From: Escherichia boydii
GTDB taxonomy: Bacteria; Pseudomonadota; Gammaproteobacteria; Enterobacterales; Enterobacteriaceae
NCBI GenBank assembly: GCA_041890495.1
Contig: CP169086.1
Location: 3,286,001-3,350,000 of the forward strand
Direction of reading: 5' to 3'
Length of the DNA stretch: 64,000 bases
Shown here: one piece after another, positions 29,653-35,780 of the stretch
How positions within the stretch are numbered: the first letter of the stretch is position 1
Layout: every line of letters begins with the position of its first letter
The notes under the pieces: model-generated
What the model saw: only the letters and a program-made list of their open reading frames with translations
What the model was told of the DNA's origin: nothing
Databases searched by the model: none
Made by a program: the position numbers and the translations under genes

Positions 29653-30339
29653 ATGAAACGCTCCGACATCAATGAAATTCTCGGCCACACGCGACAGTTC
29701 TTTTCCATGCACGACGTGCATCTCCCGCCGTTTGCCAGCTTTCCGCCAACGAAATGGCAGCAGCTTGACCAGGCCGCATGGCAGGAGGTGTTTGACCTCA
29801 AGCTCGGCTGGGACGTGACGGCGTTCGGCGGCAACAGTTTTGCCGCTGAGGGCCTGACGCTGTTTACCCTGCGCAACGGCTCTCCCAACGGCGTGCCTTA
29901 TGAAAAGTGCTATGCCGAAAAAATTATGCACGTGCGCGACGGCCAGGTGACGCCGATGCATTTTCACTGGCGCAAGCGGGAAGACATCATTAACCGGGGC
30001 GGCGGGAATCTGATTATTGAGTTATGGAATGCCGGGGCGCATGAAGAGACGGAAAACACCGACGTGACGGTCACCGTCGACGGCTGCCGTCAGACCCACG
30101 CGCCCGGCAGCCAGCTGCGCCTCACGCCAGGGGAAAGCATCTGCCTGACGCCCGGTCTTTACCACAGCTTCTGGGGCGAACGCGGCTTCGGCGACGTGCT
30201 GGTCGGCGAAGTATCGTCGGTAAACGACGACGAACACGATAACCACTTTTTGCAGCCCGTTGCCCGCTATAACAACATCGAAGAAGACGAACCGGCGCTG
30301 CTGGTGCTGTGCAACGAGTACAACCTGTTTCGGATATAA
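29653..30339 (+). CDS. D-lyxose isomerase-type cupin sugar isomerase
   Basis: A 228-aa cupin-fold aldose-ketose isomerase. The metal ligands known from E. coli O157:H7 sugar isomerase (reported to act on D-lyxose and D-mannose) fall at identical numbers here: His103, His105 and Glu110 in TPMHFHWRKRED, and His171 in GLYHSFWG. The predicted reaction is D-lyxose to D-xylulose (or D-mannose to D-fructose) in the cytoplasm. The start at 29653 follows AAGGAGTCCCC, a strong SD. It sits between the transporter and an aldolase/kinase pair, which supports a complete catabolic operon. Confidence 0.88.
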   Translation: MKRSDINEILGHTRQFFSMHDVHLPPFASFPPTKWQQLDQAAWQEVFDLKLGWDVTAFGGNSFAAEGLTLFTLRNGSPNGVPYEKCYAEKIMHVRDGQVTPMHFHWRKREDIINRGGGNLIIELWNAGAHEETENTDVTVTVDGCRQTHAPGSQLRLTPGESICLTPGLYHSFWGERGFGDVLVGEVSSVNDDEHDNHFLQPVARYNNIEEDEPALLVLCNEYNLFRI

Positions 30340-30346
30340 GGGGTGA

Positions 30347-31210
30347 ATGATGCCATTGATTTCTCTTGCCGACGGTCTTGAGCACGCCAGGGCGCATCGC
30401 TATGCGCTGGGCGCGTTTAACGTGCTCGATTCCCACTTCCTGCGCGCGCTATTCGCCGCCGCAAAGCAGGAACGCTCGCCGTTTATCATCAACATCGCCG
30501 AAGTGCATTTTAAGTACGTGTCGCTGGATTCCCTTGTCGAAGCGGTTAAGTACGAAGCCGCCCGTCACGATATTCCCGTGGTGCTCAATCTCGACCACGG
30601 CCTGCATTTCGAGGCGGTGGTGCGCGCCCTGCGCTTAGGGTTCAGCTCGGTGATGTTCGACGGCTCTACGCTGAGCTACGAGGAGAACATTCGCCAGACG
30701 CGGGAAGTGGTGAAGATGTGCCACGCGGTCGGCGTCTCGGTGGAAGCGGAGCTGGGCGCGGTTGGGGGTGATGAAGGCGGCGCGCTTTACGGACATGCGG
30801 ATGAAGCGTGCTTTACCGACCCACGGCTGGCGCGCGAATTTGTCGATTCAACCGGCATTGACGCGCTGGCGGTCGCCATCGGCAATGCGCACGGCAAATA
30901 CAGGGGCGAGCCGAAACTCGATTTCCCACGTCTGGACGCCATTCGCCAGCAGACCGGGCTGCCGCTGGTTTTACACGGCGGCTCCGGGATTAGCGATGCC
31001 GACTTCCGCCGCGCCATCGAGCTGGGCATTCACAAAATTAACTTTTATACCGGGATGTCGCAGGCCGCGCTCGCCGCCGTTGAGCAACGTATGGCGAACC
31101 GCCAGCCGCTGTACGACGAGTTTGCAGAGCTGCTGCTGGGGATAGAAGAGGCGATAACCGATACGGTCGCCGAACAGATGCGCATCTTCGGCAGCGCGGG
31201 GAAAGCCTGA
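30347..31210 (+). CDS. Class II ketose-bisphosphate aldolase family protein
   Basis: A 287-aa zinc-dependent aldolase of the FbaA/GatY/KbaY family. Catalytic Asp83 and zinc ligand His84 (LNLDHGLH), the VEAELG segment (about 132-137), and further zinc ligands His182 (NAHGKY) and His210 (LHGGSG) are all visible. It likely cleaves a ketose phosphate to DHAP and an aldehyde. With the adjacent PfkB kinase, a ketose 1-phosphate is a plausible substrate. Two ATGs (30347 and 30350) are possible. It overlaps the kinase start by 1 bp. Confidence 0.88.
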   Translation: MMPLISLADGLEHARAHRYALGAFNVLDSHFLRALFAAAKQERSPFIINIAEVHFKYVSLDSLVEAVKYEAARHDIPVVLNLDHGLHFEAVVRALRLGFSSVMFDGSTLSYEENIRQTREVVKMCHAVGVSVEAELGAVGGDEGGALYGHADEACFTDPRLAREFVDSTGIDALAVAIGNAHGKYRGEPKLDFPRLDAIRQQTGLPLVLHGGSGISDADFRRAIELGIHKINFYTGMSQAALAAVEQRMANRQPLYDEFAELLLGIEEAITDTVAEQMRIFGSAGKA

Positions 31211-32223
31211 TGGAACGTAAAGGGATCATTGCCGCAGGCAACATGCTGGTGGACCACGTCCACCAGATCGTGCAGTGGCCGGAGCGCGGCTGGCTGGCGG
31301 AAATCACCCACAGCGAACGCTCAACCGGCGGCGCGCCGCTCAACGTGCTGCTGACGCTGGCTAAAATGCACGTTGGCCTGCCGCTGCAGGCGGTGGGGCT
31401 GATTGGCGAAGATGCCGACGGGGACTACATTCTGGCGATGCTCGACCAGTACCACGTCAACCGCCAGCGCGTAGAGCGCACCACCTTTGCGCCAACCTCC
31501 ATGTCGCAGGTGATGACCGATCCCAGCGGACAGCGCACCTTTTTCCACTCGCCGGGGGCCAACCGTCTGCTGGATCTTCCCGCTTTCGATCGCTTAGACG
31601 GATCGATGAAGATCTTTCATCTCGGCTATCTCCTGCTGCTCGACAGCCTGGATATGCCCGATGACGAGTTCGGCACCCGCAGCGCGCGGCTGCTGGCACA
31701 AATGCGCGACCAGGGATATGAAACCTCGCTCGATCTGGTGTCCCGCAAGGGCGATCCGCGCTATCAGCCGCTGGTGCTCCCTGCCCTGCGCCATCTCGAC
31801 TATCTGGTGATAAACGAGCTGGAGGCCGGGGAGTTTAGCGGCCTGACAATGCGTGACGAAAACGACGCCCCGCACGTTGCCCATATCGCCGACGCCGCGG
31901 CGCAGCTGCTGGCGGCAGGCGTTCGCCAGCGGGTGGTTATCCACTGCCCCGAAGGCGCATGGGGAGAAGCCCGCGGTGAAGAGGGTCGCTGGATCCCGTC
32001 ATGGATGCTGGAGCAGGAAGAGATTATCGGCAGCGTCGGCGCGGGCGATGCCTTTTGCGCGGGCTTTTTATACGGCTGCCATGAATCGCTCCCGCTCACG
32101 GAGAGTATTTATCTGGCACACGCCTGCGCGCGAGCAAGCCTGCTGGCCGCCAATGCGATTGACGGCGCAAAAACGCTGGAAGAGCTGAAAACGTATATTG
32201 AGGATAATTCAGCCCCTACCTGA
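31210..32223 (+). CDS. PfkB/ribokinase-family sugar kinase
   Basis: A 337-aa carbohydrate kinase. The N-terminal STGGAPLNVLLTLAK substrate/glycine motif (about 38-52) and the C-terminal GAGDAFCAGF (about 277-286, catalytic base Asp280) define the PfkB family. It probably phosphorylates the ketose produced by the upstream isomerase. Which position is phosphorylated cannot be read from the sequence. It is the last gene of the sugar operon; the next 240 bp are AT-rich. Confidence 0.88.
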   Translation: MERKGIIAAGNMLVDHVHQIVQWPERGWLAEITHSERSTGGAPLNVLLTLAKMHVGLPLQAVGLIGEDADGDYILAMLDQYHVNRQRVERTTFAPTSMSQVMTDPSGQRTFFHSPGANRLLDLPAFDRLDGSMKIFHLGYLLLLDSLDMPDDEFGTRSARLLAQMRDQGYETSLDLVSRKGDPRYQPLVLPALRHLDYLVINELEAGEFSGLTMRDENDAPHVAHIADAAAQLLAAGVRQRVVIHCPEGAWGEARGEEGRWIPSWMLEQEEIIGSVGAGDAFCAGFLYGCHESLPLTESIYLAHACARASLLAANAIDGAKTLEELKTYIEDNSAPT

Positions 32224-32463
32224 ATTAAGGGTAAAGAGAAATATAACTTTATCGCAAATCACCCTGCAAGCGGCGCTATATCTCAGCTGCAATATATATG
32301 CGTGAAATTTAATCAGATCAATTATCGAGCTTTCATCTTAATCATATTTAAAGTTTAAGCCGCATCTGCCGTTTTTCCTTGCGTTATCCATCGGTCATGT
32401 TCACTTACCCTTAAGATGAATATACACCTTGATAACAACATTAATTTACCATAAGGAAAAACC
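32224..32463 (+). promoter_or_regulatory. AT-rich region upstream of the leader/barrel/C39 operon
   Basis: 240 bp with no gene, clearly richer in A+T than the sugar operon before it. A TATATAT at about 32295-32301 could be a -10 element. The 3' end supplies the RBS AAGGAAAAACC for the gene at 32464. No obvious terminator for the sugar operon is seen, so read-through into the next operon is possible. Confidence 0.45.
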
Positions 32464-33042
32464 ATGAAGCATAAAATCATGCTGCTAACGGCATTGTTAT
32501 TCTCCGGCATAACACATGCCGCAGTCACTGAATTAAGTGACACACAATTATCGCAAATTAATGGTAAAGGAAATGGCCTTGTTACTAGCCCAGTGTTCCC
32601 AATACCTAAACCAACAACCCCAACCAACCCTTGGGCTGGGATAAAGTTTCCGAAATACTCCAGTCTGACGTTGTCCGACTCCGGCAGCATAAAAAAACCC
32701 CTTGAAGGATTTGATACCATCACCGGAACAAATTTTGTTGGCATGCACTATATGAATATGATTCATAACTTCGGCGTCGATGAAGATAGTCGAAACTATG
32801 TATTGCACAGCCAGGACTTCGTCAACGGCCCGACCACGATTACCGATACCGGGGACGGTAAAAAATATTCGGTCGTTGGTGATGTCTGGCGCTACGCGCG
32901 CAGTACTGATGGCCGTTTCGAAGCAGCGAAATCATCGGTTGTTGAAGAGTATTATCGCGTCGTAAACACCGATGGAACCTTATCGAACCGGGCACTGCGC
33001 TGGACAAAATGGAACCGCGACATCAACATGACAAAGTGGTGA
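32464..33042 (+). CDS. Exported protein with double-glycine-like leader motif (putative secreted substrate)
   Basis: A 192-aa protein I do not recognise as a named family member. A Sec signal peptide (1-19, ending ITHA|A) is followed at once by TELSDTQLSQINGKGNG (22-38). This reads like the leader of C39-processed peptides (ELSDxxLxxIxGG pattern) but is placed after, not instead of, a Sec signal. Then come a Pro-rich stretch (VFPIPKPTTPTNPW, 44-57) and a Gly/Ser/Thr/Asn-rich remainder with many aromatic residues and no cysteine. It is the first gene of a three-gene operon with an outer-membrane barrel and a C39 peptidase, so I infer it is the processed and exported substrate. It could alternatively be a periplasmic or surface fibre subunit. 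Confidence 0.75.
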   Translation: MKHKIMLLTALLFSGITHAAVTELSDTQLSQINGKGNGLVTSPVFPIPKPTTPTNPWAGIKFPKYSSLTLSDSGSIKKPLEGFDTITGTNFVGMHYMNMIHNFGVDEDSRNYVLHSQDFVNGPTTITDTGDGKKYSVVGDVWRYARSTDGRFEAAKSSVVEEYYRVVNTDGTLSNRALRWTKWNRDINMTKW

Positions 33043-33047
33043 TTTAA

Positions 33048-34262
33048 ATGATGTCGAGAGTGGCTGGCGTCGTTGCGCCATTTATATTTGTTACGATTGC
33101 GCATGCTGACATTCTCAGACTGAACAACGGAGACAATATCACTGGAGATATTGTCTCCTTTAAAGATGGCGTGTGTGTTTTTAGCACCCCCTATGGTTCA
33201 AGTCTGCGGATCAGCGCTGATCAAATAAAAACGATAGACACCGATAAGCAGTATGCAGTGACGTTTAAAAATGGTGACAGAATCACAGGGTTCCTTAAGT
33301 CAGATAGCAATCATTCAGCATCCATTGTGCGAAAGGATAACGTGTATCCCATTTCCTTCCCGGATGTGACCCATTTCGACGTCGTCAGAAAAGACAATAG
33401 TCGAATAGCCAACATAGAGAAAAAGCAGGAGGAGTATAGCGCGCCGATTAGTTATCTTTCCGACTACACGGTTCTGCTTAATCACGGGGAAACTGACGTT
33501 GATTTCGGTTTCAAATACCGCACATGGAAATCCACGTCCTCATTGCCGCAGCAGGGGCCTTATCAAGTTTCCAGTTATTCGATTAAAAAGCTTTATTTTT
33601 ATGTTTCGCCAAAATTCGGTATTACCGACAGGCTTAGCGTCTGGTTAAACGTACCCTGGACCTACACAAAAATCGAAGATGTTTCGAGTAATGCCTGGAC
33701 CCGGGATGCCTCTCAGGGCCATATCGGTGACATTTCGGCCGGTATCCAGTATCTGCTACTGAAAGAGAACAATGATCATCCATCCGTGACGGGTTCACTT
33801 GCCGTCAATACGCCGACCGGGCGCAAAAAATACGTCTCCGACCTGGACGCCTGGAAGCAGCCGCTGAATAACAGCGAAGGCAACTGGAGCCTGACGCCAT
33901 CCCTGACGTTTGTGCGAATTACGGATCCCGTGACCTTTTTTGGCGGTATCTCATACGAAAAAACGTTTGAGACCAGTAAAGGTGGGGAGCGAATTAAAGC
34001 AGGCGATACCGCATCGGCATTCCTGGGAACCGGTTTCGCTCTCAATAATGTCAGTTCGTTGGGCAGCAGATTTACCTATAGCTGGTCAGATAATATGAAA
34101 TACGAAGGGCGCACAATGAAAGGCACCAGCCAAGAGTCTGAATCGCTTGCATTTTATTTCTCTTATCTGCTATCACCGCGTTTCAGTATTACGCCTGAAG
34201 TCTCCTTCCCATTGGAGACAACGGGTTCAACGTTCGGCGTCAGCATGACAAGGAACTTCTGA
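33048..34262 (+). CDS. Outer-membrane beta-barrel protein with N-terminal NGDxITG repeats
   Basis: A 404-aa exported protein. The signal peptide is 1-20 (TIAHA|D). Residues 21-95 contain two similar beta units, NNGDNITGDI (26-35) and KNGDRITGFL (74-83), probably a small periplasmic plug or docking domain. A linker with KKQEE (about 125-129) leads to a region of alternating amphipathic strands (about 140-404) like PF13557-type or FapF-type barrels. It ends in Phe404 (MTRNF), the usual signal for BAM insertion. It starts 5 bp after the substrate gene and overlaps the peptidase gene by 1 bp. The inferred role is export pore. A 12-bp inverted repeat lies in its 5' coding region. Confidence 0.75.
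   Translation: MMSRVAGVVAPFIFVTIAHADILRLNNGDNITGDIVSFKDGVCVFSTPYGSSLRISADQIKTIDTDKQYAVTFKNGDRITGFLKSDSNHSASIVRKDNVYPISFPDVTHFDVVRKDNSRIANIEKKQEEYSAPISYLSDYTVLLNHGETDVDFGFKYRTWKSTSSLPQQGPYQVSSYSIKKLYFYVSPKFGITDRLSVWLNVPWTYTKIEDVSSNAWTRDASQGHIGDISAGIQYLLLKENNDHPSVTGSLAVNTPTGRKKYVSDLDAWKQPLNNSEGNWSLTPSLTFVRITDPVTFFGGISYEKTFETSKGGERIKAGDTASAFLGTGFALNNVSSLGSRFTYSWSDNMKYEGRTMKGTSQESESLAFYFSYLLSPRFSITPEVSFPLETTGSTFGVSMTRNF
33129..33158 (+). other. Perfect 12-bp inverted repeat inside the barrel gene
   Basis: GGAGACAATATC (33129-33140) and GATATTGTCTCC (33147-33158) pair perfectly around a 6-nt loop and are followed by TTTAAAG. The stem lies about 80 nt into the coding sequence. It could act as a weak internal terminator or as an mRNA-stability hairpin, lowering barrel and peptidase output relative to the substrate gene. 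Confidence 0.7.
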
Positions 34263-34789
34263 TGAAATGGTCAGCGGCATGTTTGTTGTTACTGGCCTGT
34301 CATGCGCAGGCCTACAACACAACCATGAAAAGCTGGATGCGCTTGCGTACAGACGGGATTGTTCGCCAGACGACCGATTTTTCATGCGGGCCAGCAGCGC
34401 TGTCGCTCCTGCTAAATACCCGCTTTTCACTGGAGATCAGAGAGATAGATATCATCTCAGATATTATCTATCGCGCTGAGCCTGGGACAGAAGCGGAGAA
34501 ACTGCAAACAGGTTTTTCCCTTCTCGATCTGAAAAATGCGGCTCAGCGTATGGGTTTTCAGGCAAAAGGCCTCCGATATGACGTTAATGAACCACTGACG
34601 ATTGACCAACCCATGATCATCCCTCTGGAAGGGGAAAAGTATTCGCATTTTGTGGTGATCACCGCCATTCATAATGACACTGCAGAAATTCTCGACCCGG
34701 AAACAGGACGAAAATCGATGCCAGTATGGCGTCTAAAATCAGAGTGGAAAGGTTACGCATTAAAAACGGAGGGATTGATAAAACCTTAG
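34262..34789 (+). CDS. Stand-alone exported C39-family cysteine peptidase
   Basis: A 175-aa protein with a short N-terminal signal (about 1-17, AQA|Y; a lipobox-like LLAC at 10-13 is also possible). The C39 catalytic set is visible: oxyanion Gln36, nucleophile Cys42 (RQTTDFSCGPAALSL), His129 (YSHFVVI) and Asp145 (LDPETG). C39 domains normally cleave double-glycine leaders as the N-terminal part of cytoplasmic ABC exporters. Here the domain is free, has no ATPase, and is sent across the membrane. FapD of the Pseudomonas Fap amyloid system is a known parallel. The gene ends 2 bp from the convergent response-regulator gene. Confidence 0.85.
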   Translation: MKWSAACLLLLACHAQAYNTTMKSWMRLRTDGIVRQTTDFSCGPAALSLLLNTRFSLEIREIDIISDIIYRAEPGTEAEKLQTGFSLLDLKNAAQRMGFQAKGLRYDVNEPLTIDQPMIIPLEGEKYSHFVVITAIHNDTAEILDPETGRKSMPVWRLKSEWKGYALKTEGLIKP

Positions 34790-34791
34790 TA

Positions 34792-35523
34792 TTACGCCGC
34801 TTTCTCGCTGTGGGAAACGTCGATGGCAAACACGTAACCCAGCCCGCGGATCGTTTTGATGAGCGCAGGCTGATGCGGGTTAGCCTCGATTTTCCGGCGC
34901 AGGCGCATGATCAGCACGTCAATAGTGCGGTCGAACACGTCGGCGCTTTCGCTGTGGGTCAGCTCAAGCAGCCGGTCACGGCTCAGCACCCGACGGGCAT
35001 TTTGCGTGAGCGCCAGCAGCAGGCCGTACTCACCCTGGGTTAAGGGCACGGGATTACGCTGCGGATCGCTCAGCTCGCAGCGGGTGGTATCGAGCGTCCA
35101 TCCGTTAAACGCAATGCCCGCTACGGGCGCTGCGGGAACTTCCGCAGCCAGCACGCCGGTACGTCGCAATACCGCTTTAACGCGGGCAACCACCACGCGC
35201 GGGTTGAACGGTTTGCCAATATAATCGTCGGCCCCCATCTCCAGCCCCACCACCACGTCTGACTCACTCCCCAGCCCGGTTAACATCACAACCGGTAGCG
35301 CTGGGCGCTGCTTTTGCAGCTGCAGCAAAACCTGCAGGCCGTTGATATCCGGCAGCATCATATCCAGCAGCACCAGCGCGATATTCGGCTCCTGCTGTAC
35401 CTGCCGCAGTGCATCCTGGCCGTTATGGCAGACAAGCACGTTAAAGACGTGCTCGCTCAGCACGTCCTGAAGCAGTTCGCAGACTGCCGTATCGTCATCT
35501 ACCACCAGGATCGCCGGTTTCAT
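34792..35523 (-). CDS. OmpR-family response regulator of the sugar locus
   Basis: A 243-aa regulator. The receiver domain holds Asp10/Asp11, the phosphorylation site Asp54 (LLDMMLPD), a switch Thr (VMLTG) and Lys in GKPF. A C-terminal winged helix (VPLTQGEYGLLLAL, TIDVLIMRLRRKIE, IRGLGYVF) binds DNA. No kinase gene adjoins it. The hybrid kinase at 23537-25819, on the other side of the same sugar operon, is the likely partner. It is transcribed away from fdhF and toward the C39 gene, with stop codons only 2 bp apart and no terminator between them. Confidence 0.92.
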   Translation of the reverse strand: MKPAILVVDDDTAVCELLQDVLSEHVFNVLVCHNGQDALRQVQQEPNIALVLLDMMLPDINGLQVLLQLQKQRPALPVVMLTGLGSESDVVVGLEMGADDYIGKPFNPRVVVARVKAVLRRTGVLAAEVPAAPVAGIAFNGWTLDTTRCELSDPQRNPVPLTQGEYGLLLALTQNARRVLSRDRLLELTHSESADVFDRTIDVLIMRLRRKIEANPHQPALIKTIRGLGYVFAIDVSHSEKAA

Positions 35524-35641
35524 CGTATGCTTCCGTCAGGGGATTATGTTAAGTCTGAACCATTCTGCCGTCGGCTCCAGTCAAATGGTTTTTTCAGTGA
35601 CGGAAATTCAACCCATGTCACATCCGCTGCCCTGTCGACAC

Positions 35642-35653
35642 GTCAATTTTGAC
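35642..35653. promoter_or_regulatory. Candidate FhlA upstream activating site
   Basis: GTCAATTTTGAC is a palindrome in the region where E. coli fdhF has its FhlA-binding UAS (about 75-130 bp upstream of the transcription start). Assignment is by position and palindromic form only. Confidence 0.4.
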
Positions 35654-35725
35654 GATTGACTGCTTTTTGTCAGGGTTTTCACCGCGAAGGGACCGTAAAG
35701 TCAGGGTATACCCATACAAAAAACA

Positions 35726-35742
35726 TGGCATAGAAGCTGCAT
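35726..35742 (+). promoter_or_regulatory. Sigma-54 promoter of fdhF
   Basis: TGGCATAGAAGCTGCAT has GG and GC dinucleotides exactly 10 bp apart, the -24/-12 pattern of RpoN promoters. It matches the known sigma-54/FhlA control of E. coli fdhF. It ends about 40 bp before the ATG. Confidence 0.85.
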
Positions 35743-35780
35743 AGTGGGTGCGAATAATTCGATTAACTGGAGCGAGACCG

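Noticed and set aside
34792..35523. Pairing the response regulator with the C39/barrel operon rather than the sugar genes.
   Set aside because: It is convergent with that operon and its likely kinase is at the other end of the sugar locus; the three-gene cluster looks inserted between sugar genes.
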